A DNA stretch of 64,000 nt from Psychrobacter piscatorii (GCF_904846415.1 NZ_CAJHAR010000006.1:62001-126000), one strand, 5' to 3'; positions 17,359-25,783 are shown, counted from the stretch's first letter. The notes: generated from the letters alone by a model not told the origin. Program-made: numbers and translations.

Positions 17359-18975
17359 ATGATACGTTTAACTGAAATTAAATTGCCATTAAATCATGCA
17401 CCTGAAGATCTAACGACTGCTATAACGACAAAACTTAAAATCTCTGCTGAGCAAATGGCGTCATTTGTGATGTTTAAACGTGGTTATGATGCTCGTAATA
17501 AAAGAAATATCCAATTAATTTATACGCTAGACATCATACTGACCGACTCAGATTTGGCCAATGATTTACTGGTTCAATTTGAGTCAGACAACCATATTAA
17601 ACCAACACCAGATACCAGCTACAAATATGTAGGTAAAGCACCTGAGAACTTAACTGAGCGCCCTGTGGTTATTGGTTTTGGACCTTGTGGTTTATTAGCA
17701 GGACTCACCCTTGCTCAAATGGGTTTTAAACCTATTATCATTGAACGTGGTAATGAAGTAAGACAGCGTACCAAAGATACCTTTGGCTTTTGGCGTCAGC
17801 GTAAATTAAACACAGAATCAAACGTACAATTCGGTGAAGGCGGCGCGGGTACGTTCTCCGACGGCAAACTATATAGCCAAGTGAAAGATCCAAATCATTA
17901 TGGCCGTAAAGTAATGACAGAATTTGTAAAAGCAGGCGCACCAGAGGAGATTTTGTTTGTTAGTAAACCGCACATAGGTACTTATAAATTAGTTAGTATG
18001 GTAGAAAAAATGCGTGCCCAGATCATAGAGCTTGGCGGTGAAATCCGTTTTGCTACTCGCGTAGACGACTTGCATATAACTGACTCAAAAGTAACTGGCG
18101 TGACGCTGAATAATGGCGAAACCTTGAAAACTAGCCATGTTGTTCTTGCTATTGGTCATAGCGCCCGTGATACCTTCCAAATGATCCATGATAAAGGCGT
18201 GTATGTTGAAGCAAAACCTTTCTCGATTGGCTTTAGGATTGAACACAAGCAGTCAACCATAGATAAAGCACGCTTTGGCGACAATGCTGGAAACGAAATA
18301 CTTGGCGCTGCGGATTATAAATTGGTTCATCACTGCAAAAATGGTCGTTCTGTTTATAGCTTCTGCATGTGTCCAGGCGGAACGGTTGTTGCCGCAGCAT
18401 CAGAAGAGGGCCGTGTTGTCACTAACGGCATGAGCCAATATTCAAGAAACGAGCGCAACGCCAACAGTGCTATTGTTGTAGGTATCGACCCAGAGCGAGA
18501 TTACCCAAGTCACCCTCTTGCCGGTATCGATTTGCAAAGACAACTAGAGACTTTAGCGTTTGAATTAGGCGGCAAAGACTACAGTGCACCAGCGCAAACC
18601 ATTGGCGATTTCTTAAAAGGTAAACCAAATTCAGAATTAGGCGATGTAAAACCCTCCTACACACCGGGCATTACCTTAACCGACTTAAGCAAAGCACTAC
18701 CAGACTTTGCCGTGGATGCCATACGTGAAGCCATTCCAGCGTTTAATAAAAAAATCCAAGGATTTTCATCTGATGACGGTTTACTCACTGGCGTAGAAAC
18801 CAGAACATCGTCACCGATAAGTATTAAACGCAATAAAGATTTTCAAAGCATTAATACCAAAGGCTTATTCCCTGCAGGCGAAGGCGCTGGTTACGCAGGT
18901 GGTATATTATCAGCAGGGATTGATGGCATTAAAGTGGCCGAAGCTGTGGCGAAATCGATATTGAACATAGAGTAA
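17359..18975 (+). CDS. NAD(P)/FAD-dependent oxidoreductase of the COG2509 type
   Basis: The protein (538 residues) has an N-terminal domain of about 90 residues followed by an FAD-binding Rossmann motif, VVIGFGPCGLLAGL, at about 103-116. GEGGAGTFSDGKLYS, GFRIEH and the C-terminal GEGAGYAGGILSAGIDG are typical of this widespread but uncharacterised flavoprotein family. Members are predicted soluble dehydrogenases; the substrate is unknown. It stands alone between an IS remnant and a strong terminator. Confidence 0.88.
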   Translation: MIRLTEIKLPLNHAPEDLTTAITTKLKISAEQMASFVMFKRGYDARNKRNIQLIYTLDIILTDSDLANDLLVQFESDNHIKPTPDTSYKYVGKAPENLTERPVVIGFGPCGLLAGLTLAQMGFKPIIIERGNEVRQRTKDTFGFWRQRKLNTESNVQFGEGGAGTFSDGKLYSQVKDPNHYGRKVMTEFVKAGAPEEILFVSKPHIGTYKLVSMVEKMRAQIIELGGEIRFATRVDDLHITDSKVTGVTLNNGETLKTSHVVLAIGHSARDTFQMIHDKGVYVEAKPFSIGFRIEHKQSTIDKARFGDNAGNEILGAADYKLVHHCKNGRSVYSFCMCPGGTVVAAASEEGRVVTNGMSQYSRNERNANSAIVVGIDPERDYPSHPLAGIDLQRQLETLAFELGGKDYSAPAQTIGDFLKGKPNSELGDVKPSYTPGITLTDLSKALPDFAVDAIREAIPAFNKKIQGFSSDDGLLTGVETRTSSPISIKRNKDFQSINTKGLFPAGEGAGYAGGILSAGIDGIKVAEAVAKSILNIE

Positions 18976-19040
18976 GAGCGGCTTTAGGCAAACCACAGTA
19001 TCAACTCTCTTACCTAGATAAAAATATGTGATCGAAAAAG

Positions 19041-19081
19041 CCTTTCAAGCTTTATACTTAATAGCTTGAAAGGATTTTTTT
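19041..19081 (+). terminator. Rho-independent terminator after the flavoprotein gene
   Basis: CCTTTCAAGCT (19041-19051) and AGCTTGAAAGG (19063-19073) form a perfect 11-bp stem, followed by a run of seven T. Confidence 0.9.
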
Positions 19082-19246
19082 ATTTTGAAGGTGGAGAATT
19101 ATTCTCATGCTTTCAATAAATTTGGACATCTTAAAAGCATGAGCTGATTGGGTTGATAAGCGATGCCGGATATTCTGTGTTTTGACAATATGCTAGATGA
19201 AAATACATCGTAAGTTATGCAATATTATGACGCGATAAGAAGTAAA

Positions 19247-19278
19247 AAAGCCCCATAATCAGAAGGTTGTGGGGCTTT
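19247..19278. terminator. Bidirectional terminator at the island border
   Basis: AAAGCCCCA and TGGGGCTTT flank a short loop, with A-runs before and T after, so it can act on either strand. It probably ends the hipA transcript on the minus strand. Confidence 0.7.
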
Positions 19279-19302
19279 AAAATAAGCTAAAAATACCATG
19301 AT

Positions 19303-19316
19303 TGGTGCGCCCACCA
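19303..19316. other. Putative attachment-site copy (tRNA-Arg 3' end)
   Basis: TGGTGCGCCCACCA is identical to the 3' terminal 14 bases, including CCA, of the tRNA-Arg at 25784-25859, in the same orientation. The ~6.5 kb between the copies holds toxin-antitoxin genes, broken transposases and an integrase start, so this is probably the far attachment site of an integrated element. Confidence 0.65.
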
Positions 19317-19408
19317 CGCAACGACTAACTTAGTATAATCCTTTATTATTAAGGGATAAGGTAGTTAAGTATTTATTTTTAACAACAAATTTAACAACTT
19401 CTTAAGGT

Positions 19409-20671
19409 CTATTGATTTGCCATCCGATTGAGATTGGCTTTTATATCATGAATAACCTGATTTGATAATTCTTTCTCAATGTTATGATCTTTAATAACAG
19501 TCAAAAAGTCCTCAGCAACTGATGCTACCTGATCAATAATAGCTTGTGCCTTGTTTCGCTTAATATCAGCTTGCTTCGCCAATTTTAGTAAGTGAGATCG
19601 GGTAGGGTATTGAGCTTCACCAGTTACATCCATTTGGTGATAACCATTCATACCTGAGTTATAAGCGAGATCATAGACGGGCGATAACGACCACCTGCCA
19701 GCCTCGTCCATCATAAAAGAGAAGTTTTTGCTATGATCGTCTTTATTATTAAAGATGACATTAAATACAGCATGTCTAAAACCCTCTTCTACAGCAACTT
19801 GCGATTGAGTCAACATACGCACGCAGCGCAAATACTGCAAATAATCTATTGAAGGAATGCGAAAGTCAATATCTAACAAACCCGCCAGTGTATGAGTATG
19901 AACGCGTTGATTGCCCATGCGGTCAAAACGCTCAACCCCAAAAGCAGCATGTTGTTTACCGATATCAAAATAATGATGCGCAGGCATGTTTAGGCCTGCT
20001 TGCTTAGCCATATCAGCATAAAGTGACTCTAATAGACAAACGCTTTTATGCTCAGATTGGGCAGGGAACTTAATCAGCCACGGCGTTGCGGATGGCTGTT
20101 CGCTTGTTAAGTCCGTAGCAATAAACTCGGTTGCTTCATCATATAGGACAAGTGCTTTTGGCCTTGCGCCTTGTGGTGAGCCACCAATGACGATGAGCTC
20201 AGCCAGTATGTCACTATCTTGTCCAGATAAAATCGATTGATTGGCAGCGGCTAGTTTAGATAAAGTAAAATCAGTGATATCTATATCAGCGCCTGACAGG
20301 TCTTGTTGTGGCTCAAAGCTAAGCGCACCCATTGCAGAATCACCAATATAAGCCAAACGATCCAAAACATTCACTTGTTGTGCAGAGCTGTCCATAAATT
20401 TGCGAAAAAACCTATCCATTAGTAGCATTCCCCAACCATCGGGTAAGCTGTCTGATAATAATCCGCATAAGTAATGGCTCGACGCATGAGTACCATAATA
20501 CGGTGCTGCTCGTAATGGCATCTCAATGGGTGACAGCTCCAGTCCATCAGCCAGCCACGCTGCATCATAGCCAAAGGTAGGGCGTCGCCCATCCATTGTT
20601 AATTTACCGATAAGACGTTTGTCCCCGAATCCCTGGTAGTAAATATTGACAATTGATATCGGTTGATACAC
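19409..20671 (-). CDS. HipA-family serine/threonine kinase toxin
   Basis: The protein (420 residues) has the HipA N-subdomain followed by the kinase fold. The phosphate-binding loop with the autophosphorylation serine is GGSPQGARPK (Ser165). The catalytic FNNKDDHSKNF (about 308-317) and metal-binding SPVYDLAYN (about 330-338) motifs are intact. E. coli HipA phosphorylates glutamyl-tRNA synthetase and causes growth arrest. It starts with GTG at 20671 (AAGG nine bases upstream), 18 bp after the stop of its HTH antitoxin gene. Some HipA-family kinases act on other targets, so the substrate is open. Confidence 0.9.
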   Translation of the reverse strand: MYQPISIVNIYYQGFGDKRLIGKLTMDGRRPTFGYDAAWLADGLELSPIEMPLRAAPYYGTHASSHYLCGLLSDSLPDGWGMLLMDRFFRKFMDSSAQQVNVLDRLAYIGDSAMGALSFEPQQDLSGADIDITDFTLSKLAAANQSILSGQDSDILAELIVIGGSPQGARPKALVLYDEATEFIATDLTSEQPSATPWLIKFPAQSEHKSVCLLESLYADMAKQAGLNMPAHHYFDIGKQHAAFGVERFDRMGNQRVHTHTLAGLLDIDFRIPSIDYLQYLRCVRMLTQSQVAVEEGFRHAVFNVIFNNKDDHSKNFSFMMDEAGRWSLSPVYDLAYNSGMNGYHQMDVTGEAQYPTRSHLLKLAKQADIKRNKAQAIIDQVASVAEDFLTVIKDHNIEKELSNQVIHDIKANLNRMANQ

Positions 20672-20689
20672 TGAATTGGTTACCTTATG

Positions 20690-20995
20690 TCAGCTTTTAT
20701 TTGAGGCACGCAAGCGCGAATTTTTCTTAGCGATAACCTCTTCTATGTTGGTAGGTACTATATCAAACAATTCAGCAAAGTGATGGACCATGCCAAGCCC
20801 CATAGCGAGCCTGATCACGTTATCTAATGTACCGCCTTGACCTGATTCAATGCGAGCTACAGTGCTGACGCCAATACCTGCCTTCTCTGCTAAGGCGGCT
20901 TGTGTTAAGTTTAATGCCAATCGCTGCGTTTTTAAGCGTTCACCTAAAATCTCGGCAATCTCACTTGGCGTATAAAAATCAAACCTTACATTCAT
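20690..20995 (-). CDS. HipB-family helix-turn-helix antitoxin
   Basis: The protein (101 residues) has an XRE-type helix-turn-helix: LKTQRLALNLTQAALAEKAG, then GVSTVARIESG, at about residues 17-55. HipB proteins bind the cognate HipA kinase and repress their own operon. It precedes hipA by 18 bp on the same strand, in the usual antitoxin-first order. I saw no clear operator palindrome in the AT-rich DNA upstream. Confidence 0.88.
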   Translation of the reverse strand: MNVRFDFYTPSEIAEILGERLKTQRLALNLTQAALAEKAGIGVSTVARIESGQGGTLDNVIRLAMGLGMVHHFAELFDIVPTNIEEVIAKKNSRLRASNKS

Positions 20996-21355
20996 AATTT
21001 AATCAATCATATAAGAGTGTTAAACCATTATTTTAGCACTTAGTCATTCAAATATGAATGCTTGTTTTTCTGAAATAAATAATTAGCAAAAAATATTTGT
21101 AATTAAACCCCGATATTAAAAAAGTCAGCTAAATAATTTTAAAGATAATAAATGTTTGGTAGGCTATAACATCAGCGGCTAGCGATGACTTTGCACTCAA
21201 GATTTTATCTCTTTATGCTGTTGAAAATATTCTATTGTTGATAATGTTGTACGCCAAAAATCTAAGACTGCGGCACCTGATAAAAGTATGACTATCAAAA
21301 AAATACTTGATTTCTTCAAGAGCGGCCATAGTGTTAGGGCAATATGTTTTCTTCA

Positions 21356-21406
21356 GCCTAGCCTAGCCTAGCCTAGCCTAGCCTAGCCTAGCCTAGCCTA
21401 GCCTAG
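21356..21406. repeat. (GCCTA)10 pentanucleotide tandem repeat
   Basis: Ten perfect copies of GCCTA plus one more G. It lies just upstream of an IS3 transposase remnant, with no open frame through it. A pentanucleotide tract can change length by slippage and would shift a frame, but no gene depends on it today. Confidence 0.95.
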
Positions 21407-21418
21407 TATTGTAGCTAA

Positions 21419-21715
21419 GCGTATCACATCATCAAGCAGCATCACTTTAACAGCTCAGTTAGTGGCAAAGGCAACTGCTTTGATAACGCACACATAGAAA
21501 GCTTTTCGGGTGAGGAGTACTGCTCCTCAAGTAAGAATGAGCTTATGTATCATCAAGACTTTGAAATAAGAACTGGAGCCATCAACGATATTATTAAGTA
21601 TGTTGAGCTTGATTATAATGAGGAGCGATTAGCAAAGCACTGCTTTGAAACGAGAATTAAAAAAGGTTTAAACTATAGATCGCCAAGGCAGATGTGGTTT
21701 GGTTATTATCGTTAG
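21419..21715 (+). pseudogene. IS3-family transposase (OrfB) C-terminal remnant
   Basis: An open frame of about 98 codons without a start encodes VSGKGNCFDNAHIESF, followed by KNELMYHQDF, INDIIKYVELDYN and LNYRSPRQMWF. These are the C-terminal half of an IS3-group DDE transposase, including the last catalytic Glu. Two small in-frame inserts are each palindromic: GAGGAGTACTGCTCCTC (about 21512) and CAAAGCACTGCTTTG (about 21634). The 5' part of the element is lost. The insert site is shared with copies 1 and 2. Confidence 0.8.
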
Positions 21716-21750
21716 GTTGCATAACTAAAGTGTCTCAAGTTTAATTATAT
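21645..21750 (+). repeat. Diverged IS3-family 3'-end remnant, copy 3
   Basis: This overlaps the end of the transposase remnant and is the copy whose coding frame can still be read. Homologous copies are at 9391-9546 (reverse) and 17161-17295. Confidence 0.65.
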
Positions 21751-21805
21751 GGATTTGAGGGCAGGGTTCACTACGGTTTCTTCAGCATAGCTCAAGCAGT
21801 GTGAC

Positions 21806-21835
21806 AGAGCCCATCCCGAATTCTGTTTAACTACC
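21806..21835. repeat. Solitary IS256-type terminal inverted repeat
   Basis: AGAGCCCATCCC, then ATTCTGTTTAACTACC, matches the sequence at 22835-22864 that flanks the IS256 transposase remnant, with four differences. It is an orphan end of the same or a related IS. Confidence 0.6.
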
Positions 21836-22149
21836 AAAAAAATGCACTGTGAAGTACACTACAATTATTTATATAACTCTAACCATTACTACCAATAGTC
21901 TACAGACCAAGATCCAAGTCCTCACTAGGGTACCGAATCAATGGAGGACTGATTGGTTAGCCATAGGTATACTCAATAAAATTCAGAGGAGCAATAGACG
22001 CTCTAAAAAACAGCGTACGTTCCTGCGTCATTTAGTGTTTTTAACTCTTTTACGCCTGCTGACTCCGACTGTAAATCCTCGATTTTGGATTGTCATTAGT
22101 AAAGTAAAAGCATAACTAATGGAGGCTAAAAGGGTATGTATCTAAACCA

Positions 22150-22374
22150 TCAAGGCTTAGGTGGGTTTATTATTTTAGAATAATGAGCATGTAACAGTTG
22201 TATTAATTCCTCATTGGTAGCAATTCGACCTTCCACAAAATCGTCAAAAAGGTGCTGAGTGTCAGGGTTTGCAGGTATATTGTCTACTGCAAAGCTACCT
22301 GCAGTAAATGCGTTGCTATGCCGGCGCTTCGCAATTTCGGCTTCACTTACAAGGATAGGGCGATCATCAGACAT
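22150..22374 (-). CDS. VbhA-like antitoxin, orphan
   Basis: The protein has 74 residues. The segment RRHSNAFTAGSFAVDN, then FDDFVEGRIATNEELIQLL, resembles the antitoxin VbhA domain, whose small helical proteins block Fic AMP-transferase toxins such as VbhT. The ATG at 22374 is preferred because GGAAAG lies seven bases upstream; the one at 22386 lacks an SD. No Fic gene follows, so the partner may be lost or elsewhere. Two strong palindromes lie directly upstream. The family call rests on pattern memory and is moderate. Confidence 0.6.
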   Translation of the reverse strand: MSDDRPILVSEAEIAKRRHSNAFTAGSFAVDNIPANPDTQHLFDDFVEGRIATNEELIQLLHAHYSKIINPPKP

Positions 22375-22400
22375 TTTTCTTTCCATTTCATAAATTAAAG

Positions 22401-22427
22401 CAGTTGTCGCAATTTTTGCGATAACTG
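22401..22427. promoter_or_regulatory. Operator-like palindrome 1 upstream of the VbhA-like gene
   Basis: Two 12-bp arms (CAGTTGTCGCAA and TTGCGATAACTG) are complementary except at one position around a 3-nt centre. The core TCGCAA-N3-TTGCGA is shared with palindrome 2, 44 bp away. Confidence 0.65.
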
Positions 22428-22445
22428 CATTTTAGAAAATGATGT

Positions 22446-22470
22446 AACTGTCGCAAAATTTGCGATAGTT
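22446..22470. promoter_or_regulatory. Operator-like palindrome 2 upstream of the VbhA-like gene
   Basis: Arms AACTGTCGCAAA and TTTGCGATAGTT are complementary except at one position around a single centre base. On the minus strand a TTGCGA within this dyad, 17 bases before AAAATG, could serve as a weak -35/-10 pair, so binding here would block transcription of the antitoxin gene. Confidence 0.6.
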
Positions 22471-22866
22471 GCCCATTAACCATTTCTCACTATTTTTTGG
22501 GCTCTCGATTTCTGCGTCATTTAGTGTGATAGCGTGCAAATGGTACTTAAACGTTAGATATATATGGAAAGCTCACAAGATTTTAGAAGTCATTGAACAG
22601 AATAAAATATAGCCGTGATCAAATTCCTACCAAACTGAGATTTTCCCAAACTTTGCGTAAATATTAGTGCCGTAGGTAAAGGTCTTCGATGAATTCTACA
22701 CGGTAAATATATGGCAGCAGTTACCAAATATACTAAAATCTAGAAGAGTAATACACGCTCTGAACCGTCCCGGGATTGTCGGAAACTTAAAGAATGAATA
22801 TTAATATTTTTAGTTATTTCGTCCCCTGCATAAGAGAGCCCATCCCAGATTCTGTGTAACTGCCCT

Positions 22867-23367
22867 TTAGATTAAATGCTTACTGATACGATCATCAAAC
22901 ATAATCATAAAACGATTAAGAGCAGCCGTCCAGTTACGAATTGGCAACGACCACTTTTTGGATACCTGCTGGGTGGCTAAGTACACCACCTTGAATGCGG
23001 CTTGATCAGATGGGAACACCTTACGCTTATTCACCGCCGTCCGAATGAGACTATTCAGTGATTCTATAGCATTGGTGGTATAAATGGCTGTTTTAATGTT
23101 TTTAGGATACTCAAAGAACACCGTTAAGCCCTCCCAGTTGCTGCGCCAAGACTTGACCACGTGCGGGTATTTATTATCCCACACCTTATCGAAATGCTCA
23201 AGATCGGCCTCTGCTATCTCAAGCGTATCAGCGCCGTAGATGGTCTTTAAATCAGCCCCTACTACTTTAGCGTTGGGATAGACGGTATTAATGTCATCAG
23301 GGAAGCCTCTTAAACCATCGACAAAGGCAATGAGGATACCTTGTACTCCACGGTTTTGTATTTGCAT
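22867..23367 (-). pseudogene. IS256-family (mutator) transposase, C-terminal remnant with internal deletion
   Basis: The frame encodes 166 residues: NRGVQGILIAFVDGLRGFPD with one catalytic Asp, then VVKSWRSNW, then TTNAIESLN and the C-terminal end. After INTVYPNAK it jumps directly to DLKTIYGA; the usual ~25-30 residues with the QLCIVHMVRNSL-type motif are missing. The 5' half is also gone. It can not be an active transposase. A terminal repeat lies directly after its stop (22835-22864). Confidence 0.85.
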
Positions 23368-23369
23368 CA

Positions 23370-23900
23370 GTGGTAGATGAATACTGTCTTGACGCGCTGA
23401 ACGATATTTTTAGCTATAGCGTACCGTGGCAGGGCAGTCAGTCTGTTGTCGAACGTTTTACCAAGCTAAATGGTTTGGTAGTGCTTAGACGTGATGATGA
23501 GGCCTTGTCAGACAGGCTGATACGGATTATCTATGCCAATTGGCAAGCGCTGGCAAGTGAGCGCGGGCTGGGATTTTTGCAGTTTGTTCTTGATATGCTA
23601 TACCCCAAACAAAATGAAATTGTGAGGCTTTGGCACTCTAAATCCTTAGCGCACAAATACCCCTCATATCTGACCGATACCGCGCGTATAGATAGATTTT
23701 TGACCAGTCGTATTCGTATTAAACTTGATGCAGTGGTAAATATCTGCGAGCTGTCAGAGCTTGCTCCTACATTATCACGGCTTGTGCTGTGGCAGGTTGT
23801 GCCAGAGATTGCGGTTAACCTACCATCAACTCAGAATATGGACGTCAAGGTTGCGGTGGCTGGCGAGGTTATCGCAGTAGCTGATTTTTCCCCTTTTTGA
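23370..23900 (+). pseudogene. Unidentified gene fragment, possibly prophage-derived
   Basis: The frame encodes about 176 residues but has only a GTG without SD at the 5' side, right at the border with the IS256 remnant, so it is probably a 3' fragment. I do not recognise the family with certainty. Its mix of segments (ERGLGFLQFVLDMLYPKQ, RLWHSKSLAHKYPSYLT) is reminiscent of phage structural proteins. It is placed between two mobile-DNA remnants in the island. Confidence 0.4.
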
Positions 23901-23917
23901 AATATTTAAGAATAAAT

Positions 23918-23946
23918 TTGACATCTCATAACCCTAGGGTTATATT
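23918..23946 (+). promoter_or_regulatory. hicAB promoter
   Basis: TTGACA (23918-23923) and TATATT (23941-23946) are separated by exactly 17 bases, a near-consensus sigma-70 promoter. The first operator palindrome fills the spacer. Confidence 0.85.
23928..23943. promoter_or_regulatory. hicAB operator 1
   Basis: ATAACCCTAGGGTTAT is a perfect 16-bp palindrome between the -35 and -10 elements. It is repeated without change at operator 2. It is probably bound by the ribbon-helix-helix domain of HicB. Confidence 0.8.
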
Positions 23947-23960
23947 GTACTTAATAATTT

Positions 23961-23976
23961 ATAACCCTAGGGTTAT
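23961..23976. promoter_or_regulatory. hicAB operator 2
   Basis: This is an exact second copy of the 16-bp palindrome, centred 33 bp (about three helical turns) from operator 1 and placed near the expected transcription start. Confidence 0.8.
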
Positions 23977-24018
23977 GGTTGTTATAATAAAAATGAATTT
24001 TGATTATAGGAGGTTTTT

Positions 24019-24186
24019 ATTAAGTCATCCGAGCTTATAGATATGCTCATAGCAGATGGATGGTATTGGGTCGCCGCTAAGGGTAGTCATTTTCAGTACA
24101 AGCATAAAACTAAAAAGGGCAGGGTTACTGTCCCACACCCTAAAAAAGACCTACCGAAAGGTACTGTTAATAGTATTTTCAAATAA
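24019..24186 (+). pseudogene. hicA: HicA mRNA interferase toxin, start codon and C-terminus damaged
   Basis: The frame encodes KSSELIDMLIADGWYW, KGSHFQYKH and TVPHPKKDLPKGTVNS, a clear HicA with the active-site His (GSHF). A perfect AGGAGG (24008-24013) precedes it by five bases, but the codon where ATG is expected is ATT. A TAA at 24184 replaces what looks like a Gln codon: after it the frame continues AGLK then TGA, the usual HicA end. Both look like point mutations, so the toxin is probably inactive or only weakly made (ATT can initiate rarely). HicA toxins cleave mRNA through a dsRBD-like fold. Confidence 0.8.
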
Positions 24187-24222
24187 GCTGGATTGAAATG
24201 ATCCAGTGGCTTTAGCAATAGT

Positions 24223-24251
24223 TAGCTTTGTTTGCAAACGAAGCTAACGTT
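24223..24251. other. Hairpin between hicA and hicB
   Basis: An almost perfect palindrome (GTTAGCTTTGTTTGC, then AAACGAAGCTAAC) lies in the 158-bp gap between hicA and hicB. The usual gap in hicAB is short, so this gap and hairpin are unusual; no T-run follows. Confidence 0.4.
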
Positions 24252-24344
24252 TGACTACAGCTAACTTGTAAATACTAATAAAAAATCTGTTTTGAAATAA
24301 TCTATACCGTTGAATTAATAAAACCTATATAAAGGAGTCTAGCC

Positions 24345-24755
24345 ATGTTTTATCCTATCGCAATCGAGAGAGGAGATAGTTATACAGCGCATGGTATCCG
24401 TGTACCTGATTTACCAGGATGCTTTTCTGCTGCTGATAACTATCAAGATGCTGTTGATATGGCGATTGAAGCTATCGAGCTGCATTTAGAAGGCTTGGTA
24501 GAAGACGGAGAACAAATTCCACTTCCTTCTGATATCGGTGCTTATATGGATAATCCAGAGTACGAAGGTGTAACTTGGGCTTTAGCGCCAGTCGATGTAA
24601 ATCGTTATCTCGGAAAAACTGAAAAAATCAATGTAACTTTACCAAGTCGTCTGATTCATATGATTGATGAGAAAGTTGCAAGCAATAAAGAACGTTATAA
24701 GAGTAGAAGTAATTTTATTGCATTATTAGCAGAAAAGAATTTTTTTGCACATTGA
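24345..24755 (+). CDS. hicB: HicB-family antitoxin
   Basis: The protein (136 residues) has the N-terminal RNase H-like HicB domain (FYPIAIERGDSYTAHG, PDLPGCFSAADNYQDAVDMA) and a C-terminal ribbon-helix-helix DNA-binding part (INVTLPSRLIHMIDE, SRSNFIALL). AAGGAG lies upstream of the ATG. It neutralises HicA and should bind the two 16-bp operators upstream of hicA. It appears intact although hicA is damaged. A terminator follows. Confidence 0.9.
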   Translation: MFYPIAIERGDSYTAHGIRVPDLPGCFSAADNYQDAVDMAIEAIELHLEGLVEDGEQIPLPSDIGAYMDNPEYEGVTWALAPVDVNRYLGKTEKINVTLPSRLIHMIDEKVASNKERYKSRSNFIALLAEKNFFAH

Positions 24756-24770
24756 TATTAGCTATTTAAT

Positions 24771-24798
24771 AAAAAGCCTCGCATTAGCGGGGCTTTTT
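24771..24798 (+). terminator. Rho-independent terminator after hicB
   Basis: AAAAAGCCTCGC and GCGGGGCTTTTT form the stem (one mismatch) with a short loop, and T follows. It can work in both directions. Confidence 0.8.
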
Positions 24799-24823
24799 AT
24801 TAATGGTAAAAAATACAAACATT

Positions 24824-25008
24824 TTATTTCAACCCTTTAAGTAGCATATTTCTTGCGTATTCTACGCCAGCAGCTTCTTGCATTTCTTGCCAGCTTTCGT
24901 AAGTAGTATTTTCTTGGATAAAGCTTTCCCACTTTTCGTCTGGAATAGCCTCAAAATCTTCGTTTGATTCAATCTTGAACCCAGAAGCATTAAATAATTC
25001 ATCAAGAT
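24824..25008 (-). pseudogene. C-terminal remnant of an unidentified gene
   Basis: On the minus strand a frame ending at TAA (24824-24826) encodes about 60 residues, including ESNEDFEAIPDEKWESFI and SWQEMQEAAGVEYARNML. Its 5' side ends where the IS3 fragment begins, so it was probably cut by it. The acidic, helical protein is not recognised. Confidence 0.45.
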
Positions 25009-25511
<503 letters not shown>

Positions 25512-25512
25512 C

Positions 25513-25609
25513 TGATCAATACACCACCATCAGTCAATTTGTATGGATTATCAGCAGGCTTGGCCTGTTTAACTTGCGAGTCGGTCAATGGTTTTATTAT
25601 TTTAGCCAT
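25513..25609 (-). pseudogene. P4-type tyrosine integrase, N-terminal remnant
   Basis: From the ATG at 25609 the minus strand encodes MAKIIKPLTDSQVK, then AKPADNPYKLTDGGVL, the well-known start of P4-like integrases (arm-type DNA-binding, DUF4102 domain). The frame stops after about 32 codons at the edge of the IS3 fragment. It reads away from the tRNA-Arg gene 175 bp upstream, the usual position of an island integrase. Confidence 0.8.
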
Positions 25610-25783
25610 TTTGACGGTATCCTATTTGGCGGTATCGATGGATACCGTCTATAATACCGTTATTATTGCCGCGTACAAGTAGCAGATACCGTTATTAATC
25701 GTAAGCTATCGTGTAATAGACAATAAAAAACCCTTGTAGCGCGTGGCATACAAGGGATTATCGGTAATTAAAATTATATTTGA

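Larger units (their letters stand above)
18976..19408. other. Gene-free region between the flavoprotein gene and the island
   Basis: It contains two terminators (19041-19081 and 19247-19278) and the 14-bp tRNA-derived sequence at 19303-19316. I see no gene. Confidence 0.7.
20996..22149. other. 1.15-kb region of decayed mobile DNA
   Basis: It holds a (GCCTA)10 repeat, an IS3-family transposase remnant (21419-21715), a solitary IS256-type terminal repeat (21806-21835) and a diverged repeat that recurs near 22733-22760. No intact gene is seen. Confidence 0.7.
22375..22866. other. Gene-free region between VbhA-like gene and IS256 remnant
   Basis: It contains the two palindromes and a 16-bp sequence, CTGCGTCATTTAGTGT (22512-22527), also present at 22023-22038. 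A segment near 22733-22760 resembles 21970-22012. It ends with an IS256-type terminal repeat (22835-22864). No gene is seen. Confidence 0.6.

Noticed and set aside
21356-21406. The repeat array as a CRISPR or regulatory iteron array
   Set aside because: The unit is only five bases, directly tandem without spacers, and there are no cas or replication genes.
21849-22115. 88-codon plus-strand open frame in the island
   Set aside because: It has a GTG start without SD, poor codon use, no recognisable protein pattern, and overlaps IS-like repeats.
23370-23900. A complete prophage in the island
   Set aside because: Only one fragment is vaguely phage-like; no terminase, capsid, portal or lysis genes are seen.
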